The notes below the pieces were generated by a model that searched no databases, had not been told where the DNA came from, and was given only the letters and a program-made list of their open reading frames with translations. Of a stretch of 62,987 nt of DNA, positions 43,007 through 51,195 are shown piece by piece. The stretch is from CAVDRM01 sp963611355. Lineage in GTDB: Bacteria; Bacillota; Clostridia; Christensenellales; Aristaeellaceae. Position numbers and translations under genes: made by a program. Location of the stretch: assembly GCA_963611355.1 (NCBI GenBank), contig CAVDRM010000012.1:1-62987 (forward strand), written 5' to 3'. Each line of letters opens with the position of its first letter. Position 1 is the first letter of the stretch.

Positions 43007-44745
43007 GCCGCGCCTCCCTTTCTCCGCGGTATGCGGATGGTCACGCAGGTGCCCTCGTCCTGGACGCTGCGCACCTGAACGCCGTAGGGCTCTCCGTAAG
43101 TCAGGCGGATTCGCTCGTGAACATTTTTCACGCCGATGCCGCTTTTTCCGGCAGGCGCGGTCAGCAGCCTGGAAACGACCTCGGGCGGCATGCCCACGCC
43201 GTCGTCCTCGATGGTGAAGACCACCTCGTCCGCCGTTAAGCCCGCGTGGATGGCGATGTGCAGCGCCTCATCGTGGGCTTCGTCGATGGCGTGGTTGATG
43301 GCGTTTTCCGCCATGGGCTGCACGATCAGCTTGACGGTGGTTTCCTCCAGCGCCGCTTCGTCCCATGTGATGGCATATTCAAATTTATTTTTGAAGCGCA
43401 TTTTTTGGATGATCAGGTAATGGCGCACCTGCTCCAGTTCCTCCCGGACGGAGATCTCGCTGCGCCCGCGGCTGATGGAAAGGCGAAACAGCTTGGCCAG
43501 AGAGGAAACCATCAGGATGGCTTCCCGCCCGCGTCCCCGCTCCTCCATCCAGATAATGGAATCCAGCGTATTGTAGAGGAAATGGGGGTTGATTTGCGCT
43601 TGAAGGGCGTTGAGCTCGTAGAGCCGTTTGGCTTCCTGCTCCTGCAAGATCTGATCCATCAGGGCGCGGACGCGCCGCAGCATGCGGTTAAAGACGCTGG
43701 AAATAGCGCGCACCTCCCGAAAGCCGGTTTCCGGAATGCCCTCGTCCAGATTGCCGGATTCCACCCGCCCGATGGCGTCGGCGACGTGGCGGATGGGGAG
43801 CATGAGCCGGTAGGCCATCACGGCCGCCACGGCGAGGGAGAGCAGCAGCGCGCAGAGCAGCACGACGGTCAGCACGCGCACAAAGGCGGCTTGGAGCCCC
43901 ATCAACTCGTCCAGATACGCCACGCCCACCAGCCGCCAGCGGGTCTGGTTCAGCGTGGCGGCGATGAACACGCGCTCGCGTCCGCCGACCTGATCGCGCC
44001 CCTGCCCGATCAGCACCCGGCTGATCTCCTCCAGATTTTCCTCGTGCAGGCCGCTGTATATCAGCTGAAGCCGCGGATGGGCGATGATATCGCCCTGCCG
44101 GTCCAGCAGATAGACATAGCCGCTTTTCCCCAGCGTCGCTCCCTCCACCAGCCGGCTAAAGCTGGCGTAGGATACGTCCATGAGCACCACGCCCTGCTCC
44201 AGAACCCCTTCCTTCTGATAAAAGGCGGAGCGGGCCAGCCGGATGACAAACGTGCGCTGCCCGGCAAAGATGTGCTGCACGAAGGGGCTGGAAAAATAGG
44301 TGGCGGTGCCGCCCCAGGCAAGCGCCTTCTGAAACCATTCGCTGCCGGCGACCTCCGCCGGCTCGAGGGACACGTCGCCTGCGCCCACCGCGCCCAGCAG
44401 CGTCCCGTCCCGGTGAAACAGCGCGATGGAGATGATATTGGAATCGCTTTTTTTGATCGGCTCCATCTGCCGCACCCATTCCGCCGTCCCGCCGTCTATG
44501 CTGCCGGGCAGCGCGGTGGTGGCGAAATAGAGGGTGGAGAGCAGCCGATCAACGAACACGTTGACGGCGCTGACCGACTGGAGCACCGTTTCCTTCGTGC
44601 GTTCGTAGGCGTTTTTTTCCAGCAGGGACGAGAGCGGCGTCATCAGGCTGATAGAAATAAACGCCAGCAGCGCACCCATGCACGCCGTGAAGGAGGCGGT
44701 GAGCTGCAGGCTGAAGCTGCGCCCGTCGGCGCCCCCGCGCTTCAA
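43003..44745 (-). CDS. YesM-type sensor histidine kinase with dCACHE-like sensor
   Basis: A 580-residue kinase. The TTG start at 44745 overlaps the response regulator stop (TTGA) and follows GGGAGGGAG. A membrane helix at about 10-35 and another at about 275-300 enclose a dCACHE-like extracytoplasmic domain (AGQRTFVIRLARSAF, KSGYVYLLDRQGDIIAHPR). HAMP, phospho-acceptor H388 in INPHFLYNT and a HATPase domain with IEDDGVGMPPE follow. It should respond to extracellular sugar, directly or through the two binding proteins encoded after it, and phosphorylate the AraC regulator encoded before it. Confidence 0.88.
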   Translation of the reverse strand: MKRGGADGRSFSLQLTASFTACMGALLAFISISLMTPLSSLLEKNAYERTKETVLQSVSAVNVFVDRLLSTLYFATTALPGSIDGGTAEWVRQMEPIKKSDSNIISIALFHRDGTLLGAVGAGDVSLEPAEVAGSEWFQKALAWGGTATYFSSPFVQHIFAGQRTFVIRLARSAFYQKEGVLEQGVVLMDVSYASFSRLVEGATLGKSGYVYLLDRQGDIIAHPRLQLIYSGLHEENLEEISRVLIGQGRDQVGGRERVFIAATLNQTRWRLVGVAYLDELMGLQAAFVRVLTVVLLCALLLSLAVAAVMAYRLMLPIRHVADAIGRVESGNLDEGIPETGFREVRAISSVFNRMLRRVRALMDQILQEQEAKRLYELNALQAQINPHFLYNTLDSIIWMEERGRGREAILMVSSLAKLFRLSISRGRSEISVREELEQVRHYLIIQKMRFKNKFEYAITWDEAALEETTVKLIVQPMAENAINHAIDEAHDEALHIAIHAGLTADEVVFTIEDDGVGMPPEVVSRLLTAPAGKSGIGVKNVHERIRLTYGEPYGVQVRSVQDEGTCVTIRIPRRKGGAA

Positions 44746-46337
44746 GCGTCTCCCTCCCTTCTCCTGCGCACCTGAGAGGGAGATAGCCCGTAAAGCCGTT
44801 TGAACAAGTAGGAAAAATAGCTGGGGTCCGGGACGCCCACCGCCTCTGCGACGGCAGCTGTCTTCATGGGCGTGCCGGCCAGAAGCGTCATGGCCTGCCG
44901 CATGCGCGTTTCCGTCAGGAAATACGGGAAATTGCACCCCGTTTCCCGCTTGAACAGAGCACTGAAATAGCTTGGCGACACATGCAAATGACGGCACAGC
45001 TTTTCGGCGGTCAGTTCGGGGTCAGCGTAGTGCTGCTGAATGTACGCCTGCGCCGCCGAAATAAGCTGCTGTCCGGCCGTTCTGCGGCTTTGTGCGATCC
45101 CCTCGGCAAGGCCGTCGCATAAGCGGCCGAACAGTTCGCAGGCCTCATCCGGCGGCGGGCAGGCGATCAGCCTCTCCAGCGAATCCCCACCCGTTTCAAC
45201 CGGATTGACGGCCATGTCGCGCCCCGTCCGCATCAGCGAGACGAAGATCTCCATCAGATAGGCGCGGTAGGCGATTTCGCCCGGTCTTGCGCTCCGGCAG
45301 GCGGCGAGCAGCCGCTCGATTTTCTGCCGCGCTTCCCCGGCGCAGCCTTTTTTCAGCGCCGTGTCCAGTTCCCGGAGCAATACCGCGTCCGCCGGTGGCT
45401 CGTTGGCGCCGCCGGGCGCAAGGTCGGAAAAGAGCAGCAGCCGATTGTCATAAAAGCCGCGCTGCGAAAGCGCGCTGCCGGCCTGACGGGCGCACTCGGC
45501 CAGACCGCCCACGCCGCGGCAGGGCTTCCCGACGCCTACCCGCACCGCCGCGCCCAGATAATGCTCGATGTGCTGGCATATGCCGTCCAGACGCTCATAC
45601 GTCCGCACCGTTTCCTCCTCCTGGGAGAACCACAACAGCACGGCGATGTACGACTGATAGAAAAAGGCGCAGCCGCTCTCTTTGGGCAGCTGCTCATGCA
45701 CAATGTCCATGGCGGCGACGCGCAGCAATTCCGGCTCGCCGTCGGCGAAGGCCGCGCCCTGGGCGCGGCTCAGCCTGAACAGCGCCACCGCATAACGATT
45801 GCTTTCGTTCAGGGGAAGACCGTAGCGCTCCGCCATCTCCAGCGCTCGCGCAGGCGGCAGCCCGCCGTCCAGCAGCGCCGTGAGCAGCGAGGCGCGAAAG
45901 ACGGGCAGCCCCTCCTCAAAATGCCGCTTTAGGCGCAGCATGTCTCGGCGACGGGCAAAATCCTCGTCCAGCTTTTGCCGCGCATCGGCCAGCGCTTCTG
46001 TAAACTCAGCGGCGGAAATGGGCTTGAGCAGGTAGCCCAGACAATGGAGCGACACGGCCTGACGCGCAAATTCAAACTCGTCATAGCCGCTGAGGATGAT
46101 TGAGCGGACGGTGGGCAGCATTTGCTGCGCCTGTGCCAGCATGGTCAGCCCGTCCATGAGCGGCATTCGGATATCCGAGACGATCAGATCCGGCTTCTGC
46201 TCCTCGCAAAGGCGCAGTGCCTCCAGCCCGTTTTCGGCCTGACCGACCACGGTGAATCCGTACGCTTCAAAAGGGACGACCTCCGTCAGTCCCTCACGGA
46301 TGTCGCTTTCATCGTCCGCCAGCAGCAGCTTATACAC
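44742..46337 (-). CDS. AraC-type response regulator (YesN-like, full length)
   Basis: A 531-residue regulator with a receiver domain (D8, D9, phospho-acceptor D55 in VSDIRMP, K in LKPIS), a long middle region, and an AraC double helix-turn-helix at about 425-525 ending GLSPSQVRR. GGGAGGTGAGCC precedes the ATG. It is divergently transcribed from mglB, 280 bases away, and is the obvious candidate regulator of the mgl operon. Confidence 0.9.
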   Translation of the reverse strand: MYKLLLADDESDIREGLTEVVPFEAYGFTVVGQAENGLEALRLCEEQKPDLIVSDIRMPLMDGLTMLAQAQQMLPTVRSIILSGYDEFEFARQAVSLHCLGYLLKPISAAEFTEALADARQKLDEDFARRRDMLRLKRHFEEGLPVFRASLLTALLDGGLPPARALEMAERYGLPLNESNRYAVALFRLSRAQGAAFADGEPELLRVAAMDIVHEQLPKESGCAFFYQSYIAVLLWFSQEEETVRTYERLDGICQHIEHYLGAAVRVGVGKPCRGVGGLAECARQAGSALSQRGFYDNRLLLFSDLAPGGANEPPADAVLLRELDTALKKGCAGEARQKIERLLAACRSARPGEIAYRAYLMEIFVSLMRTGRDMAVNPVETGGDSLERLIACPPPDEACELFGRLCDGLAEGIAQSRRTAGQQLISAAQAYIQQHYADPELTAEKLCRHLHVSPSYFSALFKRETGCNFPYFLTETRMRQAMTLLAGTPMKTAAVAEAVGVPDPSYFSYLFKRLYGLSPSQVRRRREGDA

Positions 46338-46396
46338 GGGCTCACCTCCCTGTATCCATCGTGCGCCGGTGAATCGCTACGTTCTTCCGGCGACAT

Positions 46397-46416
46397 GGAA
46401 ACGGCGCACTGTTTCC
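46397..46416. promoter_or_regulatory. Inverted repeat in the RR-mglB intergenic region
   Basis: GGAAAC (46397-46402) and GTTTCC (46411-46416) are perfect inverted repeats 8 bases apart, within the leader of the response regulator gene. Candidate operator for the AraC regulator or another dimeric factor. Confidence 0.35.
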
Positions 46417-46434
46417 GGCTGTCACCATGTTGTT

Positions 46435-46463
46435 ATTGTACACAAATTTATGCAGATAAGCAA
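46435..46463 (-). promoter_or_regulatory. Promoter of the regulator-kinase-binding protein operon
   Basis: On the minus strand, TTGCTT (46463-46458) and TACAAT (46440-46435) are 17 bases apart. Transcription would start near 46428, leaving a leader of about 90 bases. Confidence 0.6.
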
Positions 46464-46516
46464 TGCGTTATAGCTGTATTCAGTGAATTTTTGATAGTTT
46501 TTCGTAAAAATTTCAC

Positions 46517-46546
46517 TTCAATTTTGTGGGCGCCGTCCGTTAGAAT
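46517..46546 (+). promoter_or_regulatory. Likely promoter of the mglBAC operon
   Basis: TTCAAT (46517-46522) and TAGAAT (46541-46546) have an 18-base spacer. The -35 is poor, as expected for an activator-dependent promoter. Confidence 0.45.
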
Positions 46547-46555
46547 AGAATCAGC

Positions 46556-46589
46556 CGGAGGGCGCCGGCATTTCCGCACGGCGCCTCCG
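46556..46589 (+). other. 5-prime leader hairpin of mglB
   Basis: CGGAGGGCGCCG (46556-46567) pairs with CGGCGCCTCCG (46579-46589) with one bulged G. It would form at the very start of the mglB transcript and may protect it from decay. No U-tract follows, so it is not a terminator. Confidence 0.5.
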
Positions 46590-46617
46590 AAAATGAAAGA
46601 GAAGGAGCGTTTCCCGT

Positions 46618-47571
46618 ATGAAGAAGATTCTCGCTGTGCTGCTTGCCCTGATTCTGGTGCTTGGCGTAACCTCCGCATTCGCCGACGAAATGAAAAAGCC
46701 CGTCAAGGTGGGCGTCACCATCTACCAGTTCAACGACAACTTCATGACCCTGTACCGCACCGAGCTTCAGAAGTATCTGGAGGAAACCTACGGCGCGCAG
46801 GTCACCGTGGTGGACGGCAAGAACGACCAAACCGAGCAGACCAATCAAATCAACAGCTTCATCGCCGAGGGCGTGGATGTGCTGATTGTGAACCTGGTGC
46901 AGTCCACCGCCGCTGCCGCCGTGACCGAGCTGGCCAAGGAAGCGGGCATTCCCGTGATCTACATCAACCGCGAGCCCAGCGAGGACGATATGGCTCTGTG
47001 GGAAGGCAAGATCTGCTACGTGGGCGCTGACGCCCGCCAGTCCGGCTCCTTCCAGGGCCGCATCGTCTATGAGTTCAACGACGCGCACGGCGACCTCAAC
47101 GGCAACGGCGCGGTGGACTACGTGATGATCATGGGCGACCCGGAGAACGTGGACGCGCAGTACCGCACCGAGTTCTCCGTCAAGTACCTGACCGACATGG
47201 ACGTGAAGGTCAACAAGCTCTTTGAACAGCGCGGCGACTGGATGCAGGAAAACGGCCAGCAGCTGGCCGCCACCGCACTGGCGCAGTTCGGTAAGGAAAT
47301 CGACGTAATCTTCTGCAACAACGACGCCATGGCGCTGGGCGCGTATCAGGCCATCAAGGAGGCCGGCCGCAAGGTCAACGAGGACATTCTGCTGCTGGGC
47401 GTGGACGCGCTGGATGAGTGCGTTGAAATGGTGCGGGAGGGCACGATGACCGGAACCGTGCTCAATGACCACATCGGCCAGAGCCATACCGCCGCCGACG
47501 TAGCCATAAAGGCCGCGATGGGCGAGGCGCTGGACGCTTACTATTGGGTTGACTACCAGATGGTGAAGTAA
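46618..47571 (+). CDS. mglB: Galactose/glucose-binding protein MglB
   Basis: A 317-residue sugar-binding protein. The signal peptide is cut after residue 22 (SAFA) and there is no lipobox Cys. The calcium-binding loop DLNGNGAVDYV starts at D159, and FCNNDAMALGAYQA and LLGVDALDE are characteristic. GAAGGAGCG precedes the ATG. It delivers galactose or glucose-type sugars to MglA/MglC. A strong terminator after the gene should make its mRNA more abundant than that of the other subunits. Confidence 0.9.
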   Translation: MKKILAVLLALILVLGVTSAFADEMKKPVKVGVTIYQFNDNFMTLYRTELQKYLEETYGAQVTVVDGKNDQTEQTNQINSFIAEGVDVLIVNLVQSTAAAAVTELAKEAGIPVIYINREPSEDDMALWEGKICYVGADARQSGSFQGRIVYEFNDAHGDLNGNGAVDYVMIMGDPENVDAQYRTEFSVKYLTDMDVKVNKLFEQRGDWMQENGQQLAATALAQFGKEIDVIFCNNDAMALGAYQAIKEAGRKVNEDILLLGVDALDECVEMVREGTMTGTVLNDHIGQSHTAADVAIKAAMGEALDAYYWVDYQMVK

Positions 47572-47584
47572 GTCCCTTTAAGCT

Positions 47585-47613
47585 GGGGGCGCGAAAGTGC
47601 CCCCTCTTTTTTC
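47585..47613 (+). terminator. Partial terminator between mglB and mglA
   Basis: GGGGGCGC (47585-47592) and GTGCCCCC (47597-47604) form a stem capped by a GAAA tetraloop, followed by TCTTTTTTC. This is a strong intrinsic terminator within the operon and would raise the binding protein to ATPase ratio. Confidence 0.8.
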
Positions 47614-47647
47614 TACACAACGACAATTTGGAAAGGAAGGACAGCGC

Positions 47648-49180
47648 ATGGCGGAGTACCGTCTGGAAATGAAAGGCGTCGTCAAGACGTTTCCCGGCGT
47701 CAAGGCGCTGGATCACGTGGATTTCAAATTGCGGCCGGGCACCGTACACGCCCTGATGGGCGAGAACGGCGCGGGCAAATCCACGCTGATGAAATGTCTG
47801 TTCGGCATCTACAGGATGGACGAGGGCGAAATTTTTTACGAGGGGAAAAAGGTCAATATCAAGGATCCGCTGATGGCGCTCAAGCTGGGCATTGCCATGG
47901 TGCATCAGGAGCTGCAGCCCATCACCGAGCGCAGCGTGGCGGAAAACATTTTCGTGGGGCGCTATCCCATGAAAAAGCTGCTGGGGTTCATCCCTGTGGT
48001 GGATCATGAAAAAATGTACGTGCAGACGGAGGATTTGCTCAAGCGCGTGCGCATGCACTTCGACCCGCGGCAGAAGCTGGGCAGTCTGAGCGTGTCCCAG
48101 ATGCAGTCGGTAGAAATCGCCAAGGCGGTATCCAACGAATGCCGCGTACTGATTCTGGACGAACCCACGTCCTCCCTGACCGAGCACGAGGTGGAGGCGC
48201 TGTTCCGCATCATTGCCGACCTCAAGGCCGACGGCGTGAGCGTCATCTACATCAGCCATAAGATGGAAGAAATACTGCGCATCTCCGATGAGGTCACCAT
48301 CATGCGCGACGGAAAATACATCGGCACATGGGACGCGAAGGAGCTGACCACCGATGCGATTATCACCCACATGGTGGGTCGGAAGCTGGACAACCTGTAT
48401 CCGCCACGGGAGTGCTATGCAACCGACGAGGTGGTCTTCGAGCTGGAGGACTTTACGTCCATCAATCCGCGCAGCTTCCGCGGCGCGTCCTTCCGGCTGC
48501 ACAAAGGCGAAATTCTGGGTGTGGGCGGTCTGGTAGGCGCACAGCGCACGGAGCTGATGGAGGGCATTTTCGGCATTCGCGCCCATGAGCGCGGGCGCGC
48601 GCTCTACAAGGGCAGCGAAATAGCGATTAACCGTCCCCGGGACGCCATCACAAAGGGCATCGCGCTGCTGACGGAGAATCGTCGCGCCAGCGGCATCCTG
48701 GGCGTGCTCAGCGTCAGCGACAACGTGTCCGTGGCCAGCCTGGATCAGTATCTGAAATACCGCGTCATGCTGGACGACGGCAAAATCGAAACGCTGGTGC
48801 AGAACAACGTGAGCAGGCTGTCCATCAAAACGCCGTCCTCCAAAACGCAGATCCAGTCGCTCTCCGGCGGCAATCAGCAGAAGGTGCTTATCGCTAGGTG
48901 GCTGGCCAACGACCCGGACGTGCTGATTCTGGACGAACCCACCCGCGGCATCGACGTAGGCGCGAAATACGAAATCTACTGTATCATCGCGGAGCTGGCC
49001 AGACAGGGCAAGGCCATCATCATGATTTCCTCCGAAATGGGCGAGCTGATCGGCATGTCGGACCGCATCATGGTGATGTGCGACGGGCGCGTCACCGGTT
49101 TTGTGGAAAAGCAGGACGCCTCGCAGGAGAAGATCATGGCGCTGGCCACGCAATTTTCTGCATTGGAGGAAGCAATATGA
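47648..49180 (+). CDS. mglA: Sugar ABC transporter ATPase MglA
   Basis: A 510-residue protein with two fused nucleotide-binding domains, as usual for monosaccharide importers. The first has Walker A GENGAGKST (39-47) and Walker B LILDEPTSSLT. The second keeps LSGGNQQKVLIARWL and LILDEPTRGIDVGAK but has a degenerate Walker A (GGLVGAQRTE), which is typical of the family. GGAAAGGAAGG precedes the ATG at 47648. Confidence 0.93.
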   Translation: MAEYRLEMKGVVKTFPGVKALDHVDFKLRPGTVHALMGENGAGKSTLMKCLFGIYRMDEGEIFYEGKKVNIKDPLMALKLGIAMVHQELQPITERSVAENIFVGRYPMKKLLGFIPVVDHEKMYVQTEDLLKRVRMHFDPRQKLGSLSVSQMQSVEIAKAVSNECRVLILDEPTSSLTEHEVEALFRIIADLKADGVSVIYISHKMEEILRISDEVTIMRDGKYIGTWDAKELTTDAIITHMVGRKLDNLYPPRECYATDEVVFELEDFTSINPRSFRGASFRLHKGEILGVGGLVGAQRTELMEGIFGIRAHERGRALYKGSEIAINRPRDAITKGIALLTENRRASGILGVLSVSDNVSVASLDQYLKYRVMLDDGKIETLVQNNVSRLSIKTPSSKTQIQSLSGGNQQKVLIARWLANDPDVLILDEPTRGIDVGAKYEIYCIIAELARQGKAIIMISSEMGELIGMSDRIMVMCDGRVTGFVEKQDASQEKIMALATQFSALEEAI

Positions 49181-50754
49181 AGAAGTACGGTAAACTGTTC
49201 AAAAGGCTCGGCCTCGCCGTGCTGCTGGTTTCGCTGTTCCTGAGCCTGAGCCTGAGCGACGTGATCCGCCTCAATCCGCAGCTGGAGGGCGTGTCCGGCC
49301 TCCGGCTCGTTTCCGTTGCAAAGGAAACGGTCATCGACGAGAAGGTGCCCGTGCTGGTGGTCGAGGATGAACTGCCCGAAGCGTACGAGCCGGCGCAGGC
49401 CGTGGAGGAATGGAGCATCGACGGCCATACCGAACTGGATATAAACGGCGACGGCGAGCCGGACGGATTCCTGCTGTCCTACGAAAAATTCGCCGCGCTG
49501 GGCGGACAGTTCATCAAGGATAAATACGGCGATATCAGGTTCGCCGAGGCTGAGGGCGTCCGCTACGCCCAGGGGCGCGTCAACAATAAGGGTATCCTGT
49601 GGCAGCATTTGAGCCTTTCGTCCAAGGTCCTCTGCGCGCTGGCCGCCGCCTATCTGCCGTTGATCATTTTGGGCGCGGCGCTGCTGGCGCTGGGGCTGGT
49701 GCTGAACACGCTTCAGGCCTGCGAGGAAGAAAAGCTTCGACTGGGCCAGTATCTGTGGAAGCGCTTCTCCCCGCGCAAGGTTTTGCATTTCATCAGCGAC
49801 CGTGCCATCATCGTGGGCATCCTGCTCATGGCCGTGCTGGTGAGCATTTTCCGCCCGAATTTCCTTTCGGAGGCCAATTTCCGCAACCTGCTCTCCAACA
49901 CGGCCGTGCGCTTCATCATCGCGCTGGGCGTGTCCGGGTGCCTCATCACCAAGGGCACCGACCTGAGCGCGGGGCGCGTGGCGGGCTTCGCGGCCTGCCT
50001 GTCGGCCATCTTCCTGCAGCGCGCCGGCGACTATTCGAACAAGTTCTACCCCGCGCTGGGCAACCTGCCCATCCCGCTGGTGCTGCTGGGTGTGCTGGCC
50101 GTCTGCGCACTGATTGGCGCGGTCAACGGTACGGTCATCGCCAGGCTGAAGGTGCCTCCCTTCATCGCCACGCTGGGCATGCAGACGCTGGTATACGGCA
50201 TCTGCCTGGTGTATACCGGGGCACAGCCCATCGGCACGCTCCAGTCCGATTATACCGGCATCGCGCTGGGGTATGTGGGCAACCGGATGTTTTCCTACAT
50301 CGCCATCATCGCCCTGATCGTCGGCGCGTACATGTGGTTTTTGTACAATAAGACCCGGCACGGAAAATACATGTACGCCATCGGCGGCAACGAAACGGCG
50401 GCCGAGGTCGCGGGCATCAACACCTCCCGGATGAAGATCAAGATCTATATGCTGGCCGCCATCCTCTACGGGCTGACCGGCTTCCTCATGGCGGCCAAGT
50501 CGGGCGGCGCGTCGGTCAACACGGCGCAGAGCTACGAACTGGAGGCCATCGCCGGCTGTACCATCGGCGGCGTGTCCGTCAACGGAGGCGTGGGCAAGAT
50601 CAGCGGCATTCTGGTGGGCGTTCTGGTGTTCGAGATTCTGAAAATCGCATTGCAGTTCATGGGCGTGGAATCCAGCTACACCTACATCGCCCAGGGTCTG
50701 GTCATCATCGTGGCCGTGGCGCTGGATCTGCGCAAATACCTTGCGAGAAAGTAA
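49177..50754 (+). CDS. mglC: MglC-type sugar permease with extracytoplasmic N-terminal extension
   Basis: A 525-residue protein, clearly longer than the usual roughly 340-residue MglC. Residues about 12-30 and 152-178 are membrane helices enclosing an extracytoplasmic domain (about 31-150). This contains DINGDGEPDG (D88-G97), the spacing of an EF-hand or dockerin calcium loop. The standard permease begins near residue 200 and has about eight to ten helices (RFIIALGVSGCLITKGTDLSAGRV, GYVGNRMFSY, IAGCTIGGVSVNGG). The ATG overlaps the mglA stop. The extension might contact the calcium-binding MglB; this is inference. Confidence 0.88.
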   Translation: MKKYGKLFKRLGLAVLLVSLFLSLSLSDVIRLNPQLEGVSGLRLVSVAKETVIDEKVPVLVVEDELPEAYEPAQAVEEWSIDGHTELDINGDGEPDGFLLSYEKFAALGGQFIKDKYGDIRFAEAEGVRYAQGRVNNKGILWQHLSLSSKVLCALAAAYLPLIILGAALLALGLVLNTLQACEEEKLRLGQYLWKRFSPRKVLHFISDRAIIVGILLMAVLVSIFRPNFLSEANFRNLLSNTAVRFIIALGVSGCLITKGTDLSAGRVAGFAACLSAIFLQRAGDYSNKFYPALGNLPIPLVLLGVLAVCALIGAVNGTVIARLKVPPFIATLGMQTLVYGICLVYTGAQPIGTLQSDYTGIALGYVGNRMFSYIAIIALIVGAYMWFLYNKTRHGKYMYAIGGNETAAEVAGINTSRMKIKIYMLAAILYGLTGFLMAAKSGGASVNTAQSYELEAIAGCTIGGVSVNGGVGKISGILVGVLVFEILKIALQFMGVESSYTYIAQGLVIIVAVALDLRKYLARK

Positions 50755-50787
50755 CCGATGCAAGCCGCAAGAAAGGGAGGGAGTCCG

Positions 50788-50985
50788 ATGCCGGATATAC
50801 GCGAACCCATGACGATATCCAAAGACGATGAAGGAAAAACGCCTCCTGACCCGCAGAACTGGAAGGAACGCATCTATGAGCGGATGCGTATGCCGCTTTG
50901 GGTATTGGATCTGATTATCTGTCTGCTGGTGACTCTCTTTATCGCTGTGGTTCTGATTGGCATTCTGCGGGGCAACGCGCATTAG
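50788..50985 (+). CDS. Small single-helix membrane protein of the mgl operon
   Basis: A 65-residue protein. A charged, Pro-containing N-terminal half (about 1-35) is followed by one membrane helix (about 38-58, WVLDLIICLLVTLFIAVVLIG) and a short RGNAH tail. GGGAGGGAG lies 5 bases before the ATG at 50788, 33 bases after mglC, so expression is likely. I do not recognise the family. It may be an accessory subunit or stability factor of the importer. Confidence 0.65.
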   Translation: MPDIREPMTISKDDEGKTPPDPQNWKERIYERMRMPLWVLDLIICLLVTLFIAVVLIGILRGNAH

Positions 50986-51147
50986 GCGTCGAGCTTTGCG
51001 CGAAAAGGGATAGGTGCACGCATGCCTGGGCATGTGCAGGCAGACAAGGGATAGCAGAGGTTTGTTTACGGTGCAGCGAGGCATCAACAAGCCAAATCAA
51101 AACCACCGGCTTAGTCATCATCGCATGAAGGTTATTCTACAAAGAAG

Positions 51148-51178
51148 CAGGCTCCGGGTAAAAAACTCCCGGAGCCTG
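51148..51178. terminator. Terminator between the mgl operon and msrAB
   Basis: CAGGCTCCGGG (51148-51158) and CCCGGAGCCTG (51168-51178) are perfect 11-bp inverted repeats with a 9-base loop. Leftward it is followed by CTTCTTTG; rightward no U-tract is obvious. It lies between convergent operons. Confidence 0.7.
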
Positions 51179-51195
51179 TCAGATTTGAAATGTCT

